Assembly (NCBI RefSeq): GCF_019929665.1
Contig: NZ_JAHZPZ010000001.1
Coordinates: 124,001 to 188,000, forward strand
Reading direction: 5' to 3'
Origin: Streptococcus infantis
GTDB lineage: Bacteria; Bacillota; Bacilli; Lactobacillales; Streptococcaceae
DNA length: 64,000 nucleotides
Shown: positions 1 through 8,066 of the stretch, in pieces
How the letters are laid out: every line of letters begins with the position of its first letter
Position numbering within the stretch: the stretch's first letter is position 1
Notes under the pieces: model-generated
The model's input: the letters and a program-made list of their open reading frames with translations, nothing else
Database searches by the model: none
What the model was told of the DNA's origin: nothing
Made by a program: the position numbers and the translations under genes

Positions 1-405
1 AGATGGGAAGTTTTCTTTAACGATTTTTTGCATTTCTTCTTCGATACGAGGAAGGTCTTCGTTAGAGATTTGACCAGCTTGGTTATCTGTATCGTAGTAG
101 AAACCATCTTCGATAGCTGGACCGACACCCAAATGAATGTCTGGGAAAAGGCGACGAGCAGCTTGAGCGAACAAGTGAGCAGCTGAGTGACGCAAGATTG
201 GAAGAGCATCTTCGTGATCGGGTGTCACGATTTCGATGCTTCCGTCTTCAGTAATAGCACGAGTGGTGTCAATCAATTTGCCGTTAAACTTACCAGCAAG
301 AGCTTTTTTAGCTAGGGAATTGCTGATAGATTGGGCAATTTCAAAAGTAGTAACGCCAGATTCGAATTCACGAACAGCGCCATCAGGGAAAGTAATCTTA
401 ATCAT
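1..405 (-). CDS. thrS: Threonyl-tRNA synthetase, N-terminal part (runs off the window)
   Basis: Charges tRNA-Thr with threonine in the cytoplasm. Only the first 135 codons are present; the gene continues beyond base 1. Residues about 1-60 form the TGS domain (begins [17 protein letters not shown]). The start of the editing (tRNA_SAD/HxxxH) domain follows, visible as [20 protein letters not shown]. The ATG at 403-405 follows an AAGGAG ribosome binding site at suitable spacing. A T-box leader lies upstream on the same strand, but a small membrane-protein gene lies between leader and thrS. Identification is from family motifs and is secure even though the catalytic core is outside the window. 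Confidence 0.97.
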   Translation of the reverse strand, partial: MIKITFPDGAVREFESGVTTFEIAQSISNSLAKKALAGKFNGKLIDTTRAITEDGSIEIVTPDHEDALPILRHSAAHLFAQAARRLFPDIHLGVGPAIEDGFYYDTDNQAGQISNEDLPRIEEEMQKIVKENFPS

Positions 406-492
406 GGTTTTCTCCTTAAAAATTTATCGTATTTTAAAATAGAGGTTTGAAGAAATAGAGATGGGTTAGTTATAAAGAACAATAATATTTGC

Positions 493-885
493 TTATCTAA
501 CTGAATGATGCTTTAACATTTTCATTCTACAAATAAAACAAACTGTAGAAATAAGTAAATAACTTACCAAGGAAAGGATTAAAGACAAATATTGCTCATC
601 AGTCATTTCACCACTCATGTATATCCTTATCGGATAGCTTCTTAGTGCATTGAACAGATAAATCCCAGCAGTAAGACTTAGAAGATATCCTGCTATAACG
701 AGTCTCTTTTTCTTAAAAAACATTAAGATGCCGAGAAAAGGAGCAAGAAATGGTATAAGAGGAACAAATGCAAAAAATGAAAAGACAACAATGTACTCCA
801 AGCCCCATAGACTAAGAGTTTTCATTAGCCATACATAGACTATTAGGTAGATACAGGTAATCACCCAGGGCAATACTTTCTTCAT
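493..885 (-). CDS. Small multi-spanning membrane protein between T-box and thrS
   Basis: A 130-residue protein with three to four hydrophobic segments (around residues 5-25, 32-60, 65-85 and 105-125) and a basic KKKR stretch between the second and third. No family recognised. The start chosen is the ATG at 883-885, preceded by GGAGG five bases away; an upstream in-frame start would lack a binding site. It is the first gene after the T-box terminator and is followed 87 bp later by thrS on the same strand, with no clear promoter between. It is therefore probably co-transcribed with thrS and subject to threonine control. Function unknown. Confidence 0.7.
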   Translation of the reverse strand: MKKVLPWVITCIYLIVYVWLMKTLSLWGLEYIVVFSFFAFVPLIPFLAPFLGILMFFKKKRLVIAGYLLSLTAGIYLFNALRSYPIRIYMSGEMTDEQYLSLILSLVSYLLISTVCFICRMKMLKHHSVR

Positions 886-950
886 ATCAACCTCCATATT
901 CAATTTTTGTTTATATTCTATCCTAAGCCAGTAATGATAGTTCTCCAAAC

Positions 951-1160
951 AAAAAGCGACATCCTAAAAAGGACGTCGCAACGTGGTTCCACCTTCATTT
1001 ATGTTCCTCAAAAAAGAGGGACACCTCTGATTGGCTTTAACGTAGCCACCGTTTTATGTTTGCATAAAAGTCAGTAGAGTAGTATCAGTTTAGGCTTCCT
1101 ATGCGTTCTCAGCAACCACGCACTCTCTGGTAGAAAGGGTCTAAGTGACTTGTCTCTATG
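951..1160 (-). promoter_or_regulatory. T-box leader (threonine responsive)
   Basis: Read on the minus strand, this has the conserved stem I start AGAGAGTGCGTGG, the T-box core GGTGGAACCACG (984-994) and a strong terminator: a 9-bp stem around GCGACGTCC followed by TTTTTG at 951-981. A sigma-A promoter drives it: TTGAAA (1187-1192), 16-bp spacer, TATAAT (1165-1170). An ACT triplet followed by a purine in the expected specifier region (about 1081-1086) fits tRNA-Thr, but the specifier assignment is by eye. Uncharged tRNA-Thr would favour the antiterminator and let transcription reach the downstream genes. Confidence 0.88.
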
Positions 1161-1188
1161 CATTATTATAGCATGATTGTGAGATTTT

Positions 1189-1563
1189 TCAAGGATTTTG
1201 TGAAAGTTTTTTCCTTTTCAGTTTTTGCACTAGATTCTTAATAGCGGCACCGACAGCCATACCCGCGAGGGCAAAGATTTCATAGGCTAGGAAGTAGAGA
1301 AGGATAAATTCTCCGAAAGTAATGATGGTAAAGCAAAAGAGCAAGCCAACTCCAATTAACCACCAAACTGAGAACTTGAAACGATAAGAGTAGCATAGTG
1401 ATACTATGAAAGTCACCAGTGGAGAGAAGATAATAACGTTGCCGATGGTGAGCTCCTTTAAGGTAGAGTTGACAGAAATAGTCCATAATAACAGCTCATA
1501 AAGTGGCCAATAAAAGAAAAATATGACCAGGTAGTAGGGGAGATATTGCGAGAATTTACGCAT
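1189..1563 (-). CDS. Small integral membrane protein, unknown function
   Basis: A 124-residue, very hydrophobic protein with about four predicted membrane segments and a basic C-terminal tail (KLKRKKLSQ). The ATG at 1561-1563 is preferred because it follows GAGAGGTGATT on the coding strand; the longer reading frame has no better signal. Its 3' end overlaps the -35 element of the T-box promoter. Convergent neighbours are absent: rpsO starts divergently 206 bp away. No recognised family; function cannot be stated. Confidence 0.65.
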   Translation of the reverse strand: MRKFSQYLPYYLVIFFFYWPLYELLLWTISVNSTLKELTIGNVIIFSPLVTFIVSLCYSYRFKFSVWWLIGVGLLFCFTIITFGEFILLYFLAYEIFALAGMAVGAAIKNLVQKLKRKKLSQNP

Positions 1564-1649
1564 GATAATCACCTCTCTTTTCAAGATGTCAACTTAGATA
1601 TCCTTCCTATAACTATTATAGCACTTTTGCGGTAAGAATAGTAAATCAG

Positions 1650-1678
1650 TTGACAAAGAACTTAGTTCTTGGTAGAAT
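1650..1678 (+). promoter_or_regulatory. Promoter of rpsO
   Basis: TTGACA (1650-1655), a 17-bp spacer and TAGAAT (1673-1678) form a near-consensus vegetative promoter about 90 bp upstream of the rpsO start. Confidence 0.85.
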
Positions 1679-1696
1679 AAGAAATGTCGTAAAGAC

Positions 1697-1758
1697 AAAT
1701 AACTTCTTCTTGGTTACAGGCATGCCAACCTGTCACTCGGATGAAGCCAAATAAAAAG
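1697..1758 (+). promoter_or_regulatory. Structured rpsO leader, possible S15 autoregulatory site
   Basis: The untranslated leader can fold: ACAGG (about 1717) pairs with CCTGT (1730), and outer TTGG and CCAA blocks enclose it in a junction just before the AAAAGGAG ribosome binding site. Ribosomal protein S15 binds such junctions in its own mRNA leader in many bacteria. The structure is seen in the sequence; the S15 control is inferred. Confidence 0.45.
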
Positions 1759-1768
1759 GAGAAACATC

Positions 1769-2038
1769 ATGGCAATCTCAAAAGAGAAAAAAAATGAAAT
1801 CATTGCACAATATGCACGTCACGAAGGTGATACAGGTTCAGTAGAGGTTCAAGTTGCTGTCCTTACTTGGGAAATCAACCACCTTAACGAACACATCAAA
1901 CAACACAAAAAAGACCACGCTACTTACCGTGGATTGATGAAGAAAATCGGTCGCCGTCGTAACTTGCTTGCATACTTGCGTAAAAACGACGTTAACCGTT
2001 ACCGTGAGTTAATCAACTCTCTTGGACTTCGTCGTTAA
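1769..2038 (+). CDS. rpsO: 30S ribosomal protein S15
   Basis: An 89-residue primary 16S rRNA-binding protein that nucleates assembly of the small-subunit platform. The full-length S15 signature is present: [20 protein letters not shown], then [20 protein letters not shown] and the C-terminal [12 protein letters not shown]. The start ATG follows AAAAGGAG. It is monocistronic with its own promoter, a structured leader, and a terminator at 2147-2178. Length is exactly that of the family. Confidence 0.99.
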   Translation: MAISKEKKNEIIAQYARHEGDTGSVEVQVAVLTWEINHLNEHIKQHKKDHATYRGLMKKIGRRRNLLAYLRKNDVNRYRELINSLGLRR

Positions 2039-2146
2039 TCTTGCGTCTAAAACGTTTCTATACTTCGTTGGCTTCGCCTCGATGTACCATCAGTACAATC
2101 TTCGGCTTGCCGCCTAGTCTACAAACGTTTTATCCAGCAAGAATCA

Positions 2147-2178
2147 AGCTCTCTAGATTCAGAGGGCTTTTATTTTTT
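2147..2178 (+). terminator. rpsO terminator
   Basis: AGCTCTCT pairs with AGAGGGCT (one G-T pair) across a six-base loop, followed by a T-rich run. Confidence 0.75.
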
Positions 2179-2223
2179 GCCAAGTGCTTAGGCCGTGTTC
2201 AATTGAGCACATCTTGAAAATAA

Positions 2224-2250
2224 GGCTACTCTAGTTGAGTAGCTTTTTAT
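2224..2250 (+). terminator. Hairpin terminator in repeat copy 1
   Basis: GGCTACTC / GAGTAGCT stem with a TTTTTA tail; the equivalent hairpin occurs in copy 2. Confidence 0.6.
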
Positions 2251-2330
2251 TTTTGTCACCTTACCTCGATATACTCAAGTATAATCTTCGGTTATGGTTC
2301 CTAGCACTGTAAGGTAAAATAAACCAGAAT

Positions 2331-2358
2331 GATCTCCCTTCGGGGAGATTTTTTGTTT
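2331..2358 (+). terminator. Hairpin terminator between repeat copies
   Basis: GATCTCCC / GGGAGATT stem closed by a TTCG tetraloop, followed by TTTTTG. Confidence 0.7.
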
Positions 2359-2371
2359 CACTAACATTTTT

Positions 2372-2500
2372 GTACAATCTTCGGCTTGCCGCCTAGTCTA
2401 TAAACGTTTTATCCAGCAAGAATCATGATGCTAAGGTCGTGTTCAATTGAGCATATCTTGAAATAAGGCTACTCGATTGGGTAGTCTTTTTGTTTTTATG
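2372..2500 (+). repeat. Non-coding repeat unit, copy 2
   Basis: Second copy of the unit at 2093-2260, without the ~40 bp insertion. It ends in an equivalent hairpin (AGGCTACTC / GGGTAGTCT, 2466-2487) followed by a T-run. Lies directly upstream of the iron-transport promoter region. Confidence 0.8.
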
Positions 2501-2525
2501 TATTTTAGCCCAAAATCAAATCAGC

Positions 2526-2547
2526 CCTCTGACTTCAGAGGTTTTTT
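2526..2547 (+). terminator. Hairpin terminator before the siderophore operon
   Basis: CCTCTGA / TCAGAGG with a two-base loop followed by TTTTTT; the fifth terminator-like hairpin in the 2039-2600 gap. Confidence 0.7.
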
Positions 2548-2564
2548 ACTATATTTTTCTAGTC

Positions 2565-2593
2565 TTGTTCCTGATTTAGAAATGTGGTATACT
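2565..2593 (+). promoter_or_regulatory. Promoter of the siderophore-transport operon
   Basis: TTGTTC (2565-2570), a 17-bp spacer and an extended -10 (TGGTATACT, hexamer 2588-2593). The following AT-rich, partly palindromic leader (2594-2630) is where an iron regulator could bind, but no convincing operator is seen. Confidence 0.65.
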
Positions 2594-2641
2594 AATTATG
2601 AAAATTGTCTAAATTTTTAATTTTTGTTAAAGGAGGGTTTC

Positions 2642-3688
2642 ATGCTTTCCAAATTTTCTGGAAGCCATAAAAACCTGAGATATTGTTTTTTACTAGCTAT
2701 CCTGTTAGGAGCTTTGGGGATTTCTCTGTTTCTGGCAGTTTCTATGGGGTCTGTTCAAATTAGCTTGAGTGATACCTATCGGATAATTTTGAGTCAGTTA
2801 GGGGCTCCTTTTGAGATAGGAGACATTTCAAAGTCTACGCTTGCTATTGTTTGGAATATGAGATTGCCACGGGTTTTTCTTGCTTTGATTGTTGGTGCTG
2901 GCCTCTCCATGTGTGGTAGTGTCATGCAGTCAACGGTCAACAATCCAATAGCAGAACCCTATGTATTAGGAATTTCAGCCGGGGCAACCTTTGGAGCAAC
3001 TTTGAGTATTATTCTTGGATTTAAAGTTATGATTGGTCTAGGTTCTTTCCTAGGAGCGATTTTAGCAACAGTTGCAGTTCTTCTCATCGCATCCATGCAA
3101 GGTAGAATGACAACTTCTAGCTTAATCTTATCGGGTACGGTAGTGAATGCCCTATTTTTGGCTTTTTCAAACTTTATTATCTCTATCGGGGCCAATGCTG
3201 ATAGCGTTATGACCATCAAGTTTTGGACCATGGGTTCTTTAGCGGGGACCTCATGGGCTCACTTAACCTTGCCAACTATAATCGTGGGAATCGCCTTTTT
3301 ATTTTTCTCTACACAATATCGTGTTTTCAATGCCATGATGATGGGAGATGAGGTGGCTTTGACTTTGGGAATTCCCTTGCGTTTTTACTGGTATCTCTAC
3401 GTGACGATTGTAGCTGTGATGACGGCAGTCCTAGTTTCGACTTGTGGGATCATCGGTTTTGTCGGTTTGATTACACCACATTTGGCTCGAAGTTTGGTTG
3501 GTACAAATTACAAAAGGCTTTTTCCTATAGCAACCTTACTAGGAGCCCTCTTTGTCGTCTGGGCAGATGTCTTTGCTCGCGTTTTGATTCAAAATGCTGA
3601 ACTACCGATTGGAATTTTCACAGCCCTAGTAGGTGCACCTTTCTTTATCTACATGGTTGCAAGTAGACGAAGGGAGGTGAGAGTCTGA
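2642..3688 (+). CDS. FecCD-type ferric-siderophore ABC permease
   Basis: A 348-residue inner-membrane permease of the BtuC/FecCD family with about nine or ten membrane spans. Diagnostic family stretches are present: RLPRVFLALIVGAGLSMCG near residue 75, NPIAEPYVLGISAGATFGA near 100, and the C-terminal GFVGLITPHLARSLVG that contacts the ATPase. The ATG at 2642 is chosen because AGGAGG ends four bases before it. It is the only permease in the operon, so the transporter probably works as a permease homodimer. The ATPase gene begins one base after its stop. Substrate (iron chelate) is inferred from the family and from the downstream lipoprotein and esterase. Confidence 0.93.
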   Translation: MLSKFSGSHKNLRYCFLLAILLGALGISLFLAVSMGSVQISLSDTYRIILSQLGAPFEIGDISKSTLAIVWNMRLPRVFLALIVGAGLSMCGSVMQSTVNNPIAEPYVLGISAGATFGATLSIILGFKVMIGLGSFLGAILATVAVLLIASMQGRMTTSSLILSGTVVNALFLAFSNFIISIGANADSVMTIKFWTMGSLAGTSWAHLTLPTIIVGIAFLFFSTQYRVFNAMMMGDEVALTLGIPLRFYWYLYVTIVAVMTAVLVSTCGIIGFVGLITPHLARSLVGTNYKRLFPIATLLGALFVVWADVFARVLIQNAELPIGIFTALVGAPFFIYMVASRRREVRV

Positions 3689-3689
3689 T

Positions 3690-4445
3690 ATGGACTTAAT
3701 GTGCCAGGATATTCACTTTGGAATCGGAGAAAAAAAGATTCTCAAAGGAGTCTCACTTAAACTTGAGGGAAACCAATTTCATACTATTTTGGGACCAAAT
3801 GGAAGTGGAAAGACCAGCTTGCTGAAACTCTTTTATCGACAGGAAAAGCCGAATCAGGGCTTGATTTCTTTAGATGGGAAGCCTCTAGACCAAATGAGCG
3901 TCAAAGAAACGGCAAAGCAGATGGCAGTTATCACGCAGTTTAATCAACTTCAGTTTGATTGTACAGTTGAGGAGATTGTCATGCTGGGTAGAACTCCCCA
4001 TCTCTCTTTCTTGCAAAAGGAAAAAGACAGAGATTTTGCTTTGGTTGAGGATGCGCTGGTCAAAGTAGACATGTTCGAAAAGAGAAATCGACTCTACTCT
4101 TCTTTGTCAGGAGGAGAGAAGCAGCGGGTTCTGTTAGCACGCGCTTTAGCCCAAGAACCGACCCTCTTGCTCTTAGATGAACCGACCAATCATTTGGATA
4201 TCAAGTATCAGCTAGACTTATTGACCATTGTCAAAAATCTTCAGATCAATGTGCTAGCTGTCTTGCATGATATTCAGCTGGCTTGTCGCTATTCAGACTA
4301 TCTCTATCTAATGAAAGAAGGGGAGATTGTTTACCAAGGTTCTCCAAAAGAGACCATCACACCCGAGTCATTGCAGGCTGTCTATGGCGTTCAAAGTAAG
4401 GTAACTTGGACAGAAGATCAGCAAGCCATGATTCACTATTTATAA
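3690..4445 (+). CDS. Ferric-siderophore ABC transporter ATP-binding protein
   Basis: A 251-residue cytoplasmic ATPase of the FepC/FhuC class energising iron-chelate import. Walker A is GPNGSGKT (about residues 35-42), the signature motif is SLSGGEKQRV (about 137-146) and Walker B is LLLLDEPTNHLD (about 157-168), followed by the switch histidine in VLHDIQLACR. The start lies one base after the permease stop with AGGGAGGTGA upstream, so the two are translationally linked. Length and order (permease, ATPase, binding protein) are typical of Gram-positive iron-chelate systems. Confidence 0.95.
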   Translation: MDLMCQDIHFGIGEKKILKGVSLKLEGNQFHTILGPNGSGKTSLLKLFYRQEKPNQGLISLDGKPLDQMSVKETAKQMAVITQFNQLQFDCTVEEIVMLGRTPHLSFLQKEKDRDFALVEDALVKVDMFEKRNRLYSSLSGGEKQRVLLARALAQEPTLLLLDEPTNHLDIKYQLDLLTIVKNLQINVLAVLHDIQLACRYSDYLYLMKEGEIVYQGSPKETITPESLQAVYGVQSKVTWTEDQQAMIHYL

Positions 4446-4463
4446 GATTTAAAGGAAATTAAC

Positions 4464-5474
4464 ATGAAAAAATCACTTAGTATTTTACTTGTAACAGTAG
4501 CTGCCTTATCTTTGGCAGCTTGTGGTAACGCATCTAAAGAAACATCATCTGCACCAGCTACAACAGAAGCTAGTCAAAAAGCTAATACAGAAACCAGCTA
4601 TCCTGTAACTATCAAAACTTATGATGCTAAAGGAAACGAAGTCGAACAAGTCTTTGAAAAGGCACCTGAAAAGGTCATCACCAACAACCTTTCAACGACT
4701 GAAATCCTACTTGAACTCGGTTTGAAGGATAAAATTGCCGGTATGCTCAATCCTGATAATGCGGTAACTGGTAAATATAAGGAAGCAATTGAAGCCATCC
4801 CTCATATTGGTGATAAAAAATCAGTCTCACAAGAAACTGTTCTTTCTTATGAACCAGATGCCTTGATGGGACGGAACATGATGTTCTCTGAAAAGTCAAT
4901 GGGAACTATCAGTGCTTGGAATGAAAATAAAATCCCTGTTTATACGCAAAAAGCTTCACTTTCAACTATCCAACAGGATTTGGGAAATATCGTAGAAGAT
5001 GTGAAGAATCTTGGTACCATTTTCAATGTCCAAGACAAGGCGAATCAATACGCAGAGCAATTGCAAGCTAAAATCGATGCGGTTAAAAAAGTTAACCCAG
5101 AAACACAAGGTGAAAAGAAAAAGGCTTTGATTATGGTAGCCTACAATGACGAAACTTTTGGTGCTTACAAGTCAGCCCTTCAAGAAAGCTTGCTCAACCA
5201 ACTTGGTTATACCAATGTCGCAACAGGAACATCTGGTTTGACCTTGGAAAACTTAGTATCAATGGATCCAGAGTTGATTATCTATGTAACCAGCGATCGC
5301 AATCAAAAGTTGGATGAAAAAGCAGTGGATTTGATGAAGGCAAATCCTGTTTTGGAAAATGTCCCAGCAATCAAAAATCAAAAAATCATGACTATCTCTT
5401 ACGATGAGTTGATGGATTACGGTCCTGCAGTGATTGATTCCCTTGAAAAAATCAATGACTTTATCAAGAAATAA
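4464..5474 (+). CDS. Iron-siderophore-binding lipoprotein
   Basis: A 336-residue extracytoplasmic binding protein of the FecB/PeriplaBP_2 type. The N-terminus is a lipoprotein signal (KKSLSILLVTVAALSLAACG) with lipobox LAAC, so it is predicted to be anchored to the membrane via a diacylglyceryl cysteine. A Thr/Ser/Ala-rich linker follows. The binding domain starts near residue 60, with VITNNLSTTEILLELGLKDKIAGM typical of the family's first lobe and the second lobe visible at NLVSMDPELIIYVTS. It lies 18 bp after the ATPase gene, in one operon, and its 3' end overlaps the esterase gene. Confidence 0.93.
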   Translation: MKKSLSILLVTVAALSLAACGNASKETSSAPATTEASQKANTETSYPVTIKTYDAKGNEVEQVFEKAPEKVITNNLSTTEILLELGLKDKIAGMLNPDNAVTGKYKEAIEAIPHIGDKKSVSQETVLSYEPDALMGRNMMFSEKSMGTISAWNENKIPVYTQKASLSTIQQDLGNIVEDVKNLGTIFNVQDKANQYAEQLQAKIDAVKKVNPETQGEKKKALIMVAYNDETFGAYKSALQESLLNQLGYTNVATGTSGLTLENLVSMDPELIIYVTSDRNQKLDEKAVDLMKANPVLENVPAIKNQKIMTISYDELMDYGPAVIDSLEKINDFIKK

Positions 5475-6150
5475 GGAGTTTAACTGGGAAGGGATTCAAG
5501 TTAGGATCAGTCTTCCTTCAAGCTATGATCCTCAACAAGCCTACCCAATGATTCTTTTAAATGATGGACAATTGGACTATTTGTCAGACCTATCCCAATC
5601 CGTGATTTTGGTGGGCTTGATTCCAGAAAATCGTCTGGATGACTTTACACCCTGGCAGTCTGATGCATTGAGAGAAGGGGTTCCAGATTTTGGTGGGAAG
5701 GTAGACCAATACCATCAGAAGCTCTTTCAAGGAATTTTAAAAATTCTAAAAAAAGACTATTTGCTTGATGAAAGTCGAATTGCTTATGGTGGCTATTCAC
5801 TGGGTGGTCTTGCTGCTGTCTATAGTCTCTATAGTAGTTATCTTCCTGCGACCTGTATCTTTTCTATCTGTGGTTCCTTCTGGTATCCTGATTTTACAGA
5901 ATTTTGCAGGGAATATGACTTGATAAAGAATCAAAGCCTGATTTATTTGCAAAATGGTCAGACAGAAGGTGCCAATCATTCCAATCGTCTGTCTAAGGCT
6001 CCTATTTATGCCAGAAATCTACATGATCTGATTTCAGAGAAAGTCCCTTCGACTTATTGCACATTTGATGCTTATGGGCATCATGAAGCTCTTAAGGAAC
6101 GTTATCATCATTTTTGTGATTGGCTGAAAGACGAGTGGAAGCTCAATTAA
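5455..6150 (+). CDS. Alpha/beta-hydrolase, probable siderophore esterase
   Basis: A 231-residue protein of the Fes/YbbA-like esterase family. The nucleophile elbow GYSLGG (serine about residue 116) and the C-terminal histidine in AYGHHEAL fit a Ser-Asp-His triad. There is no signal peptide, so it acts in the cytoplasm. The ATG at 5455 overlaps the last 20 bases of the lipoprotein gene, indicating translational coupling; an upstream in-frame TTG is less likely. The position as last gene of an iron-chelate importer suggests it hydrolyses the imported ferric siderophore (for example a catecholate lactone or ester) to release iron. That substrate is inference. Confidence 0.82.
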   Translation: MTLSRNKEFNWEGIQVRISLPSSYDPQQAYPMILLNDGQLDYLSDLSQSVILVGLIPENRLDDFTPWQSDALREGVPDFGGKVDQYHQKLFQGILKILKKDYLLDESRIAYGGYSLGGLAAVYSLYSSYLPATCIFSICGSFWYPDFTEFCREYDLIKNQSLIYLQNGQTEGANHSNRLSKAPIYARNLHDLISEKVPSTYCTFDAYGHHEALKERYHHFCDWLKDEWKLN

Positions 6151-6156
6151 TCCTAT

Positions 6157-6190
6157 AACACTCCTTGTTCCTTGTAACTAGGAGTGTTTC
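6157..6190 (+). terminator. Terminator of the siderophore operon
   Basis: AACACTCCT pairs with AGGAGTGTT around a short loop, followed by TTTC. Confidence 0.75.
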
Positions 6191-6302
6191 TTATGTATGC
6201 TTGGTTGTTAAAATGTTCATGATATTATTCTTGACGGAAATCCATCCCCTGTAATGGACTAAATTATGGTATAATGAGTAGATAGATAGAATCGAGGAAA
6301 TT

Positions 6303-7646
6303 ATGTCATTTACACAATTTAAATTTAAAAAATATATAGAAGAAGCCTTGGAGGAGTTGAAATTTACGACTCCTACCGAGGTTCAGGAAAAGTTGATTCC
6401 CATTGTCTTGGCAGGTCGAGACTTGGTTGGTGAATCAAAAACAGGTTCAGGGAAAACTCATACCTTCTTGCTTCCAATTTTCCAACAGTTGGATGAAGAG
6501 AGTGACAGCGTGCAGGCAGTTATCACAGCTCCAAGTCGTGAGTTAGCGACTCAGATTTACCAAGCTGCTCGTCAGATCGCATCACATTCAGATGTTGAGA
6601 TTCGTGTTGTGAACTATGTTGGTGGTACAGACAAGGCCCGTCAGATTGACAAACTGGCAAGTAACCAGCCCCATATCGTTATCGGAACTCCAGGTCGTAT
6701 CTATGACTTGGTCAAGTCTGGTGACCTTGCTATTCACAAGGCTAAGACCTTTGTAGTCGATGAAGCCGACATGACCTTGGATATGGGATTCTTGGAGACG
6801 GTTGATAAGATTGCAGGAAGTCTTCCAAAAGACTTGCAGTTTATGGTCTTTTCAGCGACTATCCCACAAAAACTACAACCATTTTTGAAGAAATACTTGT
6901 CCAATCCTGTCATGGAGAAAATCAAGACCAAGACAGTTATCTCTGATACCATTGACAACTGGTTGATTTCGACAAAGGGTAGAGACAAGAACGCTCAGAT
7001 TTATGAGTTGACTCAAGTCATGCAGCCGTATCTCGCCATGATTTTTGCCAATACAAAAACTCGTGCGGATGAATTGCACAGCTACCTAACAGCTCAAGGA
7101 TTAAAGGTGGCTAAGATCCATGGAGACATTGCTCCTCGTGAACGTAAACGTATCATGAATCAGGTGAAAAATCTTGATTTTGAGTATATCGTAGCGACTG
7201 ACCTAGCTGCGCGTGGGATTGACATCGAAGGTGTCAGCCACGTTATCAACGATGCTATTCCACAAGACCTGTCCTTCTTTGTCCACCGTGTTGGACGAAC
7301 TGGACGTAACGGTCTACCAGGTACAGCCATTACCCTTTACCAGCCTAGTGACGACTCAGATATTCGCGAATTGGAAAAATTGGGTATTAAGTTTACTCCG
7401 AAAGTCGTCAAAGATGGAGAGTTCCAAGACACTTATGACCGTGACCGTCGTGCCAATCGTGAGAAAAAACAGGAAAAACTGGATATCGAAATGATTGGGC
7501 TGGTCAAAAAGAAAAAGAAAAAAGTCAAACCAGGCTATAAGAAGAAAATTCAATGGGCGGTCGATGAAAAACGCCGGAAGACCAAGCGTGCTGAAAGTCG
7601 TGCCCGTGGACGTGCAGAGCGCAAAGCTAAACGCCAAACATTTTAG
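6303..7646 (+). CDS. cshB: DEAD-box ATP-dependent RNA helicase (CshB-like)
   Basis: A 447-residue RNA helicase. It has a Q-motif region, motif I SKTGSGKT (about 44-51), Ia APSRELA, II DEAD (about 152-155), III SAT, and then the helicase C domain with FANTKTRADEL, TDLAARGIDIEGV and motif VI HRVGRTGR. The C-terminus is a short, very basic tail rich in Lys/Arg, typical of RNA-chaperone DEAD proteins in Firmicutes that act in cold adaptation, mRNA decay and ribosome assembly. An extended -10 (ATGGTATAAT, near 6267-6276) lies about 30 bp upstream. The gene name is by closest family resemblance only. Confidence 0.93.
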   Translation: MSFTQFKFKKYIEEALEELKFTTPTEVQEKLIPIVLAGRDLVGESKTGSGKTHTFLLPIFQQLDEESDSVQAVITAPSRELATQIYQAARQIASHSDVEIRVVNYVGGTDKARQIDKLASNQPHIVIGTPGRIYDLVKSGDLAIHKAKTFVVDEADMTLDMGFLETVDKIAGSLPKDLQFMVFSATIPQKLQPFLKKYLSNPVMEKIKTKTVISDTIDNWLISTKGRDKNAQIYELTQVMQPYLAMIFANTKTRADELHSYLTAQGLKVAKIHGDIAPRERKRIMNQVKNLDFEYIVATDLAARGIDIEGVSHVINDAIPQDLSFFVHRVGRTGRNGLPGTAITLYQPSDDSDIRELEKLGIKFTPKVVKDGEFQDTYDRDRRANREKKQEKLDIEMIGLVKKKKKKVKPGYKKKIQWAVDEKRRKTKRAESRARGRAERKAKRQTF

Positions 7647-7654
7647 AATTGAGA

Positions 7655-7684
7655 CAGTAGAACCAAGTGGTTTTACTGTTTTGG
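7655..7684 (+). terminator. Terminator of the helicase gene
   Basis: ACAGTAGAACCA pairs with GGTTTTACTGT (one wobble) across AGT, followed by TTTT. Confidence 0.75.
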
Positions 7685-7817
7685 ATAGTTCTACATCTGG
7701 ATTGTCAGAATTCATAAGTAGATGATGTTAAAAACTTAAAATTTAATCAGATCATTCTTTTAAATTTCTGAAGTTTATAATATACTTAAATTAAAAGTAG
7801 ATTATTGGAGAAGGTAA

Positions 7818-8030
7818 ATGAAAATAAAAATGAAAGATTTTATTGCTGGGATTGGTGAAATAAATGTTATTGTTTATTTGATATATGTGTGTACTGGTCT
7901 CGCTCCTCTCTTTCATATATTGGTCATCGGTTCAGAAGTGAGTACTGGAAAAATAGTTTTAACTATCTTAGGTATACTTTACGTTATCCTTTTAACGATT
8001 GCTAGAATTTATCGAAAGTTTTTCTGGTAA
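7818..8030 (+). CDS. Small two-span membrane protein
   Basis: A 70-residue protein with two hydrophobic helices (about 15-38 and 45-63) and a basic C-terminus (RIYRKFFW). An AAGG ribosome binding site lies shortly before the ATG and a TATAAT sits about 45 bp upstream. No recognised family. It immediately precedes an IS remnant, so it may be an accessory or decayed gene. Confidence 0.5.
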   Translation: MKIKMKDFIAGIGEINVIVYLIYVCTGLAPLFHILVIGSEVSTGKIVLTILGILYVILLTIARIYRKFFW

Positions 8031-8066
8031 GAATTATCATGAAATATTAAAATCCCATCAGAAATT

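Larger units (their letters stand above)
2093..2260 (+). repeat. Non-coding repeat unit, copy 1
   Basis: A segment beginning GTACAATCTTCGGCTTGCC and ending in a GGCTACTC hairpin. It recurs at 2372-2500. The two share about 54 nearly identical bases (2093-2146 / 2372-2425) and then a second block with GTGTTCAATTGAGCA and the hairpin. Copy 1 carries an extra ~40 bp containing the rpsO terminator. It does not match the BOX, RUP or SPRITE elements of pneumococci as far as I can judge. Confidence 0.8.
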
